Assembly: GCF_000719955.1 (NCBI RefSeq)
Contig: NZ_JOII01000057.1
Coordinates: forward strand, 1-37,795
Source: Streptomyces albidoflavus
Lineage (GTDB): Bacteria > Actinomycetota > Actinomycetes > Streptomycetales > Streptomycetaceae
DNA length: 37,795 nucleotides
Direction of reading: 5' to 3'
The notes beneath the pieces were generated by a model that saw only the letters and a list, made by a program, of their open reading frames with translations, searched no databases and was not told where the DNA came from. A program made the position numbers and the translations under genes. Each line of letters begins with the position of its first letter. Within the stretch, counting starts at the first letter, position 1. Below are positions 30,995-37,795 of the stretch, piece after piece.

Positions 30995-32305
30995 GTGTCA
31001 TCGACAGACGAGAGCGCGAGCCCCGCCGACCGCCCCGCCACCGGCCCCGTACCGGAGCCCGACCGGCCGCCCCTGGGCTCGGCCATGCCCCGGTGGCTGC
31101 CGCGCGCCATGGTGATGGCGCTGGCCCTCGTCGCCGCCTTCCAGCTCGGCACCTGGGCCTTCCACCAGCTGACCTCGTTGCTGATCAACATCCTGATCGC
31201 CTTCTTCCTCGCCCTCGCCGTCGAGCCGGCGGTCAGCTGGATGGCCGCCCGGGGCATGCGCCGGGGCCTCGCCACCGCCACCGTCTTCCTCGGCCTGCTC
31301 GTCGCCAGCGCCGGGTTCGTCACCCTGCTCGGCTCGATGCTGGCCGGGCAGATCGTCGACATGGTCGAGGACTTCCCCAAGTACCTCGACTCGGTGATCA
31401 GCTGGATCAACCAGACCTTCCACACCGACCTGTCCCGCCTGGAGGTCCAGGACAGCCTCGTCCACTCGGACTGGCTGCGGCGGTACGTGCAGAACAGCGC
31501 CACCGGTGTCCTGGACATCTCCGCGCAGCTCCTCGGCGGCCTCTTCCAGCTGCTGACGCTCGTCCTCTTCGCCTTCTACTTCGCCGCCGACGGGCCCCGC
31601 CTGCGCCGCGCCCTGTGCTCGGTCCTGCCGCCCGCCCGCCAGGCCGAGGTCCTGCGCGCCTGGGAGATCGCCGTCGACAAGACCGGCGGCTACCTCTACT
31701 CGCGCGGCCTCATGGCGCTCATCTCCGGCGCCGCCCACTACGTCCTGCTCCAGTGGCTCGGCGTGCCCTACGCCCCGGCCCTCGCCGTCTGGGTCGGCCT
31801 GGTCTCCCAGTTCATCCCCACCATCGGCACCTACCTGGCCGGCGCCCTGCCGATGCTCATCGCCTTCACCGTCGACCCCTGGTACGCCCTGTGGGTGCTC
31901 GGCTTCGTCGTCGTGTACCAGCAGTTCGAGAACTACATGCTCCAGCCGAAGCTGACCGCGAAGACCGTCGACATCCACCCCGCCGTCGCCTTCGGCTCCG
32001 TCATCGCCGGCACCGCCCTCCTCGGCGCCGTCGGCGCCCTGATCGCCATCCCCGCCGTCGCCACCCTCCAGGCCTTCCTCGGCGCCTACGTCCGCCGCTA
32101 CGACGTCCACGACGAGGCCCGCGTCAGCGGCCACCGGCGCCGGGCACCCGGCCCCGTCCTGGTCCGGGTCCGCAAGGCCCTGCGGCTGCCCAACGAGGAG
32201 ACCGCCGGCCCCGACGTCATCGCCCCGGCGGAACCGCTCCCCGGCGAAGAGGGCGGAGCGACGCGGGCGGAACCCGGCGGCGAACGGCCGGAGGACCGCG
32301 AGTAG
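30995..32305 (+). CDS. AI-2E family transporter (permease)
   Basis: A 436-aa membrane protein of the AI-2E exporter family (PF01594), a broad group of putative small-molecule or ion exporters despite the name. After a ~30-residue acidic/Pro N-terminus come the first helices (MVMALALVAAFQLGTW, LINILIAFFLALAVEPAV), a long soluble loop (SWINQTFHTDLSRLEVQD), and the conserved C-terminal half with SQFIPTIGTYLAGALPMLIAF and YQQFENYMLQPKL. It ends in a charged ~70-residue tail. The start was taken at GTG 30995, where a -10-like hexamer sits 6 nt upstream; an in-frame ATG 60 nt further up is less likely. Substrate unknown. Confidence 0.9.
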   Translation: MSSTDESASPADRPATGPVPEPDRPPLGSAMPRWLPRAMVMALALVAAFQLGTWAFHQLTSLLINILIAFFLALAVEPAVSWMAARGMRRGLATATVFLGLLVASAGFVTLLGSMLAGQIVDMVEDFPKYLDSVISWINQTFHTDLSRLEVQDSLVHSDWLRRYVQNSATGVLDISAQLLGGLFQLLTLVLFAFYFAADGPRLRRALCSVLPPARQAEVLRAWEIAVDKTGGYLYSRGLMALISGAAHYVLLQWLGVPYAPALAVWVGLVSQFIPTIGTYLAGALPMLIAFTVDPWYALWVLGFVVVYQQFENYMLQPKLTAKTVDIHPAVAFGSVIAGTALLGAVGALIAIPAVATLQAFLGAYVRRYDVHDEARVSGHRRRAPGPVLVRVRKALRLPNEETAGPDVIAPAEPLPGEEGGATRAEPGGERPEDRE

Positions 32306-32471
32306 GCGCACCGACCCGCGGACGCGCGCCGACTTCGGCGAGATCGCCGAAGCCCTCGCCGTCCACCAGCGCGACGCCGTGACCGTCTACGCCGGTGCCC
32401 GGCCGAGTTGACCGCACGGTCCGCGAAGGGGGCGCCTCGTTCCGTCGCGACCGCCGGTCACCTGAGCCGGC
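32306..32471. other. Spacer with a coding-like tail
   Basis: Between the AI-2E stop and the DHFR remnant, one plus-strand frame reads RADFGEIAEALAVHQRDAV then TVYAGARPS and stops at about 32409. It is GC3-rich and protein-like but has no start of its own, so it may be the 3' end of a lost gene. No other feature is seen. Confidence 0.25.
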
Positions 32472-32760
32472 TCACGCGCTCCGGTCCTGGCCGCCGGCGA
32501 ACGGGCGGTGGCGCAGGTTCACCTCGCGGGCCGGGTCGTCGCCGTTGAGCAGGGCGAGGCGGACGGGGGCGCCGCCCGGGTTGTCGAAGAGCCGTACGCC
32601 GTCGCCGAGCAGGACGGGCGCGACGTGCAGGTCGATCTCGTCGATCAGGCCGCGTTCCAGGAGCTGCCGCCCGACGGTGGGCGAGAGGACCTCCAGGTTC
32701 CCGCCGCCCGCGGCGTCCGGTCCGATCCGCACCGCCTCGGCCACGTCGCAGCTCAGGGGG
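32472..32760 (-). pseudogene. 5'-truncated DHFR/RibD_C-family reductase
   Basis: The frame encodes only the C-terminal ~95 residues of a dihydrofolate-reductase-like (RibD_C) protein: GGGNLEVLSPTVGRQLLERG, then LIDEIDLHVAPVLLGDGVRLFDNPGG. The NADPH-binding N-terminal half seen in intact relatives (normally ~190-200 aa) is absent. It lies immediately downstream of, and in the same orientation as, an intact member of the family, so it looks like a decayed tandem copy or a recombination product. A GTG near 32746 could still start translation, but such a product would lack half of the fold. Confidence 0.7.
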
Positions 32761-33378
32761 TCACCGGAGCACCTCGTAGGTCAGGTGGGTCGCGGTCGAG
32801 GTCGGCGTCACGCTCCGCTGCACCAGTGTGCGCGGGGCCGCGCCGGTGAACAGGGGCGTTCCCGCGCCCAGGACGACCGGGGCGAGGTGCAGGGAGAGTA
32901 CGTCCACCAGCCCCGCCTCGAAGGCCGAGCGGATCGTGGCCGCGCCGCCCATCAGGACGGTGTCCAGTTCGGTGCCGCTCCTCTCCGACGCCTCCTCGGC
33001 CCGCTCCCGCGCGGCGGCCACCGCGTCCTCCAGGCCCGTGGTGACGAACGTCCAGTCCAGCCCGGTCAGCCGCAGCGCGGCGGGCAGCGCGCTCGTCACG
33101 ACGACGAAGGCGGGCCGGCCGGCCTCCCCGGCGCCGTAGCCGACCTCGTCGCTCCAGCCGTCGGGACCGTCGACCACGTCGAAGAGCCGGCGGCCGAGGA
33201 CGACGGCGCCCGAGCGCGCGGTGGCCTCGCCCAGGATCCGCCGGTCCTCGGGGTCCTCGGAGAACGCCCAGGTGTGCAGGGCCTCGCCTCCCCTGCCCAG
33301 GCCGCCCGCCGGGCCGGGATCGGGGCCCGTGACGAAGCCGTCGAGCGAGACGGAGATGTCAGCGATGATGCGCGTCAT
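32761..33378 (-). CDS. Dihydrofolate reductase family protein (RibD_C domain)
   Basis: A 205-aa protein with the full fold: TRIIADISVSLDGFVTGPD at the N-terminus, SGAVVLGRRLFDVVDG, GGAATIRSAFEAGLVDVL, and LHLAPVVLGAGTPLF near the C-terminus. Relatives are NADPH-dependent reductases annotated as DHFR-like or RibD C-terminal, mostly of unknown substrate. AAGGAGGT lies about 10 nt before the ATG. A truncated paralogue follows it directly, and a LysR regulator in the same orientation lies 134 bp upstream. Confidence 0.88.
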   Translation of the reverse strand: MTRIIADISVSLDGFVTGPDPGPAGGLGRGGEALHTWAFSEDPEDRRILGEATARSGAVVLGRRLFDVVDGPDGWSDEVGYGAGEAGRPAFVVVTSALPAALRLTGLDWTFVTTGLEDAVAAARERAEEASERSGTELDTVLMGGAATIRSAFEAGLVDVLSLHLAPVVLGAGTPLFTGAAPRTLVQRSVTPTSTATHLTYEVLR

Positions 33379-33512
33379 ACCGGGGGAGACCTCCTTCGAC
33401 GACCGAACTCATCGGTCCCAGCAGTCCCGACGGTCATACGCGAACCTGGCCCCCGCCCCGGGGAAGGCGCGCCCGGAGCACCGCACACGGCCCCGGCCAC
33501 GGACCGGAACGG

Positions 33513-34457
33513 TCATCCCCGGTCCGCAGGACGGCTCCACTCCGGAACCCAGACGCCACCCTCGGGCCGGACGGGGCGGGCGGCGGCGAGGTGGTCCCGC
33601 AGTGCGGCCAGCGACGGGTGGGGGTTGTCGGTGCGCCAGATCAGGCAGTGGGGGTAGACCGGGGTCGGGTCCACCAGGGGGATGCGGCGCAGGGCGTGCT
33701 CGGCAGGCCAGACCAGCGGGGTCTGTTCGCTGACGAAGGTGGCCAGGGTCGTGGAGCCGGCGATGGTGTCGAGCAGCGGCTCGATGCCGAAGTCCGGCCC
33801 GACCGTGTCGACGACGAAGCCGAAAGCCTCCGCCATCGCGTCGTAGTAGGCGGTCCACTCGGTGCCCGGGGTGTTCCCGGGCATCCAGATCCGGTGCCCC
33901 GCGAGCTGCGCGGGGGTGATCGCGGGCGCCTCGGCGTACGGGTGGCCGGGCCCCGTGAACAGGTGCAGCGGCTCGTCGAGGACCGGGGTGGCCGCCACCC
34001 CGGGCGGGAGCCGGTGCCCCGGCGCGGACACCGCGCGGAACGTCGCGTCGACCGCTCCGTCGCGTACGGCGGCGACAGCCGTGTCGGAGTCGAAGAGCGT
34101 CACGACGTCCAGCTCCGTGCCGGGGTGGGCCCGGTGGAAGCCGCGCAACAGGCCCGCCAGGGAGAGCTGCCGCCCGATCACGTCGACGCGCAACGCCCTG
34201 CTGCCCGGCCGCACCGAGGCGACGGCCCGCTCGGCGGCCCGGAGCAGCCCGCGGGCGTGGGGGAGGAACGCCTGCCCGTCGACGGTGAGCCGCGCTCCCC
34301 GCGCGTCCCGGACCAGGAGCCGGACACCGAGCTCCTTCTCCAGCGCCGCGACGCGCTTGGACACCGCCTGAGGTGTGACCGACAGGTCGGCGGCGGCGTC
34401 CTGGAACTGGCCGGCGTCCACGACGGCGACGAAGGTGCGCACGGCGGTGACGTTCAT
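33513..34457 (-). CDS. LysR-family transcriptional regulator
   Basis: A 314-aa regulator with an N-terminal LysR helix-turn-helix (VRTFVAVVDAGQFQDAAADL then SVTPQAVSKRVAALEKELG) and a periplasmic-binding-protein-like effector domain (~90-300). The start was set at ATG 34457, because TAGGAT lies exactly 7 nt upstream, as for a leaderless mRNA; an ATG 9 nt further up sits inside that hexamer. It is divergent from the sugar acetyltransferase across 185 bp, the classic LysR layout, and lies upstream of the DHFR-family gene on its own strand; either could be its target. Effector unknown. Confidence 0.92.
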   Translation of the reverse strand: MNVTAVRTFVAVVDAGQFQDAAADLSVTPQAVSKRVAALEKELGVRLLVRDARGARLTVDGQAFLPHARGLLRAAERAVASVRPGSRALRVDVIGRQLSLAGLLRGFHRAHPGTELDVVTLFDSDTAVAAVRDGAVDATFRAVSAPGHRLPPGVAATPVLDEPLHLFTGPGHPYAEAPAITPAQLAGHRIWMPGNTPGTEWTAYYDAMAEAFGFVVDTVGPDFGIEPLLDTIAGSTTLATFVSEQTPLVWPAEHALRRIPLVDPTPVYPHCLIWRTDNPHPSLAALRDHLAAARPVRPEGGVWVPEWSRPADRG

Positions 34458-34464
34458 TCCGGTC

Positions 34465-34470
34465 ATCCTA
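34465..34470 (-). promoter_or_regulatory. Candidate -10 box for leaderless lysR-type gene
   Basis: On the minus strand TAGGAT, a near-consensus Streptomyces -10 box, ends 7 nt before ATG 34457. The -35 position shows no good match, as expected if an activator is involved. Confidence 0.5.
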
Positions 34471-34642
34471 GGCCCGTCCGGACAACCATCAGTTGATCGA
34501 GTGAGGGGCCGGCGTTGTTTGAACCGGACCTGCGCCGGGCGGTTTGATGGCGCGGCCGATCCCGGGGCAACCCCTGGTTGATCCGGCCACCGTCCGCCGC
34601 CGGGTGTCCGCCCGGCTCCCCGGCCCCTCGTGAGGAACCCCC

Positions 34643-35191
34643 ATGCCTGATCAGGACCGGCTCTACGTCCGTACCCCCGAGTTCGCGCGGGTGGCCGAGC
34701 GGATCGCCCACGTCACCGCCCTGACCTTGCGGCTCAACGTGCTGCCCTTCGACGACGAGGCCGGCCGCGCGGCGCTGCTGACCGAGATCCTCGGCAGGCC
34801 GCTCCCCGCCACCGCCACCCTCTACCCGCCCTTCCACACCGACCACGGGCTGCGCATCGACATCGGCGAGCACGTCTTCGTCAACCAGGGGTGCACCTTC
34901 TTCGACCAGGGCGGCATCCGGCTGGGCGACGGGGTGCTGATCGGCCCGAGGACCAGCCTCATCTCCTCCGACCACCCCCTTGCGGCCTCCGAACGGGCGG
35001 ACTACATCACCCGGGCCCCGGTCACCGTCGAGGCCGGCGCCTGGCTCGGCGCGGCGGTCACGGTGCTCCCCGGCGTCACGATCGGACGGGGCGCGGTGGT
35101 CGGCGCCGGGTCCGTCGTCACCAAGGACGTCCCACCACACACCCTCGTCACCGGAGAGGCGGCGTCCGTGCGCAAACGGTGGGAGGACTGA
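34643..35191 (+). CDS. Maltose/galactoside-type O-acetyltransferase (left-handed beta-helix)
   Basis: A 182-aa acetyl-CoA-dependent sugar O-acetyltransferase of the LacA/Maa family. An N-terminal helical Mac region ([16 protein letters not shown]) leads into a hexapeptide-repeat beta-helix. Landmarks are [15 protein letters not shown], catalytic His111 in LISSDHPL, and the coil [25 protein letters not shown] (two pieces: [25 protein letters not shown]). GAGGA lies ~6 nt before the ATG. Divergent from the LysR gene; GTTGATC occurs twice (34492, 34577) in the shared region and may be part of LysR binding sites. It lies upstream of recA but is not obviously linked to it. Confidence 0.9.
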   Translation: MPDQDRLYVRTPEFARVAERIAHVTALTLRLNVLPFDDEAGRAALLTEILGRPLPATATLYPPFHTDHGLRIDIGEHVFVNQGCTFFDQGGIRLGDGVLIGPRTSLISSDHPLAASERADYITRAPVTVEAGAWLGAAVTVLPGVTIGRGAVVGAGSVVTKDVPPHTLVTGEAASVRKRWED

Positions 35192-35251
35192 GCCGGGTGT
35201 GCGGCGACGGCGGGACGGGGGCAGACGGGCCGTGCGCACCGCGTGGCACGC

Positions 35252-35288
35252 TTGACACAAAAATCGAACATCCATTCTTATGAAGAAT
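35252..35288 (+). promoter_or_regulatory. recA distal promoter with LexA (SOS) box
   Basis: TTGACA (35252-35257) is a perfect -35 box, and TTCTTA (35275-35280) is a possible -10 at 17 bp. Between and over them lies CGAACATCCATTCT (35265-35278), matching the actinobacterial/Gram-positive LexA box GAAC-N4-GTTC except for one base (ATTC). A perfect inverted repeat ATTCTT-ATG-AAGAAT (35274-35288) overlaps its end. LexA here would block polymerase until DNA damage triggers its cleavage. Confidence 0.8.
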
Positions 35289-35331
35289 CTGGCGATGCGG
35301 CGCCTGGGTTTCCGGCAGTCCGGGGGCTGAG

Positions 35332-35340
35332 TTATCCACA
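35332..35340 (+). promoter_or_regulatory. Perfect DnaA box TTATCCACA upstream of recA
   Basis: TTATCCACA is identical to the classical strong DnaA box; Streptomyces origins mostly use TTGTCCACA. It lies between the two recA promoters, 97 bp before the start codon. Six of nine bases are A or T in >70% GC DNA, so a chance match is unlikely but possible. Confidence 0.55.
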
Positions 35341-35363
35341 GCCGCGAGGGCGTCGAGGCGCAT

Positions 35364-35385
35364 TGTCAGTGCCAGGCGTTAGCGT
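35364..35385 (+). promoter_or_regulatory. recA proximal promoter, PafBC/RecA-NDp type
   Basis: TGTCAGTG, 8 nt, then TAGCGT matches the actinobacterial DNA-damage promoter motif TGTCRGTG-N8-TANNNT in full. In mycobacteria this LexA/RecA-independent promoter is driven by the activator PafBC. TAGCGT would be the -10, giving a start near 35392 and a ~37-nt leader before recA. Confidence 0.85.
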
Positions 35386-35428
35386 TTTCGACGTGAAGCG
35401 AACGACTCAAGCAAATCGGGTGGAACCC

Positions 35429-36553
<1,125 letters not shown>

Positions 36554-36559
36554 TCCGCC

Positions 36560-37282
36560 GTGGCGCAGTGGGCCCGGCGTCCGGACGCCGACGATCACCC
36601 GCAGGAGCAGGGCGCATCCCTGCCCGGCCCCCCGTGGCCCGATCCGGACGACGGGGGAGCCGGACCGGAGGGTGACCCGGCCGGTGCGGGGGCCGGCCGG
36701 CGGCGTGGACGCGGACGCCGCCGGGACGCCGGTACGACCGGTGGTTCCTCCTTCCCGTCGAGGGCCGGGAGGGAGGAGCCACCTCAGGATCCGGCGGAGC
36801 GCGCCCGTGCCATCTGCCTGCGCCTGCTGACCGGGACGGCCCGCACCCGCAGCCAGCTCGCCGAGGCCCTGCGCAAGCGGGAGATCCCCGACGAGGTGGC
36901 CGACGAGGTGCTGACCCGCTTCGAGGAAGTGGGCCTGATCGACGACGAGAAGTTCGCGGACGCCTGGGTCGAGTCCCGCCACCACGGGCGGGGCCTTGCC
37001 CGGCGGGCACTGGCCCGGGAACTGCGCACCAAGGGCGTCGACGCCGCCGTCGTCGACGAGGCGGTCTCCAAGCTCGACCCCGAACAGGAGGAGCGCACCG
37101 CCCGCGAACTGGTCGACCGCAAACTCCGCTCGACCCGCGGCCTCGACCGGGACAAGCGGCTGCGACGGCTCGCGGGGATGCTCGCCCGCAAGGGGTACGG
37201 GGAAGGGCTGGCGCTGCGGGTCGTGCGCCAGGCGCTGGAGGAAGAGGGGGAGGACATGGAGGAGCACATGTGGGGGGAGTGA
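36560..37282 (+). CDS. recX: RecX, modulator of RecA
   Basis: A 240-aa regulatory protein that binds RecA filaments and inhibits recombinase and co-protease activity. The conserved helical core spans ~75-235: ERARAICLRLLTGTARTRSQ, FEEVGLIDDEKFADAWVESR, ALARELRTKGVDAAVVDEAV, and RRLAGMLARKGYGEGLALRVV. The N-terminal ~70 residues are a low-complexity Asp/Gly/Pro/Arg extension absent from short RecX proteins. GTG lies 6 bp after the recA stop without its own good ribosome binding site, so translational coupling to recA is likely. Confidence 0.96.
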   Translation: MAQWARRPDADDHPQEQGASLPGPPWPDPDDGGAGPEGDPAGAGAGRRRGRGRRRDAGTTGGSSFPSRAGREEPPQDPAERARAICLRLLTGTARTRSQLAEALRKREIPDEVADEVLTRFEEVGLIDDEKFADAWVESRHHGRGLARRALARELRTKGVDAAVVDEAVSKLDPEQEERTARELVDRKLRSTRGLDRDKRLRRLAGMLARKGYGEGLALRVVRQALEEEGEDMEEHMWGE

Positions 37283-37320
37283 CCGGCGAGGTCCGGCGGA
37301 TCGCGTCGCCACGCCGGTCA
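37280..37320. terminator. Inverted repeat between convergent recX and the rhodanese gene
   Basis: TGACCGGCG (37280-37288, overlapping the recX stop) and CGCCGGTCA (37312-37320) are perfectly complementary with a 23-nt loop that can pair further. It lies between convergent genes and may end both transcripts. Confidence 0.5.
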
Positions 37321-37340
37321 GGGCCCCGGCACCTCGCTGA

Positions 37341-37795
37341 TCAGGAAGCGGCGGGCGCGGTCACGGGCAGACCCGCGGCGCGCCACGCCTGGAAGCCGCC
37401 GACGAGGTCGGTCGCCCGGAACAGGCCGAGATCGTGCAGGGAGGCGGCGGCCAGACTGGAGGCGTAGCCCTCGTTGCAGAGGACGACGATCTCAAGGTCG
37501 TGCCGGTCCGCCTCGGGCAGCCGGTGACTGCCCTGTGGGTCAAGCCGCCACTCCAGCTCGTTCCGCTCGACGACCAGGGCCCCCGGGATCAGACCGTCCC
37601 GGTCGCGGAGGGCTGCGTAGCGGATGTCCACCAGGAGCGCCCCCCGACGGGCGGCGTCCCGCGCCTGCTCCGGGGTGAGCCTGGTCAGGCGGGAGCGGAC
37701 GCGTTCCAGGTGGGTGTCTATGGGGACGGGGGTGGTGGGGGGCCTCGGCGGTGCTGAGGGTGCGGGGCCGGTGGCGTCGTTGGTGGCGGGGGCCG
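37341..37795 (-). CDS. Rhodanese-like domain protein (start outside or near window edge)
   Basis: The frame is open from the stop at 37341 to the end of the window (151 codons). A Pro/Thr-rich N-terminal stretch leads to IDTHLERVRSRLTRLTPEQA, then a rhodanese domain: GALLVDIRYAALRDRDG, the active-site loop VLCNEGYASSLAA with catalytic Cys, and LVGGFQAWRAAGLPV. The Cys loop is C-x2-G-x2-S. Single-domain rhodaneses transfer sulfur or serve as redox/thiol modules. It converges on recX. The true start lies in the Pro-rich part or beyond the window. Confidence 0.85.
   Translation of the reverse strand, partial: APATNDATGPAPSAPPRPPTTPVPIDTHLERVRSRLTRLTPEQARDAARRGALLVDIRYAALRDRDGLIPGALVVERNELEWRLDPQGSHRLPEADRHDLEIVVLCNEGYASSLAAASLHDLGLFRATDLVGGFQAWRAAGLPVTAPAAS

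Noticed and set aside
30995..32305. AI-2E permease as a quorum-sensing exporter
   Set aside because: The family name is historical and no luxS or AI-2 gene is present, so only a generic permease call is supported.

Overview
The window is chromosomal DNA of a Streptomyces or a very close relative. GC content is very high, coding third positions are almost all G or C, and gene order matches what I recall of the Streptomyces interval running from an rRNA operon through osaCAB, ftsK, rimO, pgsA, cinA, clgR and dpsC to recA-recX. That synteny is from memory and was not checked. I see no phage, insertion sequence, CRISPR array or defence island.

Layout. 1-1067: 3' end of a 5S rRNA gene with its terminator, a shortened DegT/StrS-type aminotransferase, and tRNA-Thr(GGT) with terminator. 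1102-10535: the osmoadaptation locus. The SpoIIE-type phosphatase osaC (minus) diverges from the soluble multi-HAMP hybrid kinase osaA, which is followed by the response regulator osaB. 10673-18128: a core run of ftsK, a RodZ-like HTH membrane protein, and rimO-pgsA-cinA joined by 4-bp overlaps, then clgR. 18446-18916: a Dps ferritin. 19166-23828: an accessory block of Nei2 glycosylase, SGNH hydrolase, TetR regulator and CGNR zinc-finger regulator (all minus), with an epoxide hydrolase diverging from the CGNR gene. 23859-28499: the large helicase lhr (minus). 28591-32305: an AraC regulator, azlC-azlD, a DUF3046 gene and an AI-2E family permease. 32472-34457: a truncated and an intact DHFR/RibD_C-family reductase and a LysR regulator (all minus). 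34643-37282: a hexapeptide acetyltransferase, then recA-recX. 37341 to the end: a rhodanese-domain protein cut by the window edge.

How the genes work together. OsaA, OsaB and OsaC form an osmotic-stress system known from S. coelicolor. FtsK, Nei2, Lhr, RecA, RecX, Dps and ClgR cover chromosome segregation, genome maintenance and protein quality control. The recA upstream region is the richest regulatory segment: it holds a LexA-type box, a match to the actinobacterial PafBC/RecA-NDp motif, and a perfect 9-bp DnaA box between them. Other strong regulatory signals are a TetR-type palindrome (21877-21902), paired near-palindromes 42 bp apart between the CGNR regulator and the epoxide hydrolase (22552-22610), three abutting perfect palindromes after the AraC gene (29460-29510), and several genes whose -10-like hexamer lies 6-7 nt before the start codon, which suggests leaderless mRNAs.

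No clearly new multi-gene system is evident. The CGNR/epoxide-hydrolase operator pair and the recA control region look like the best candidates for undescribed biology.
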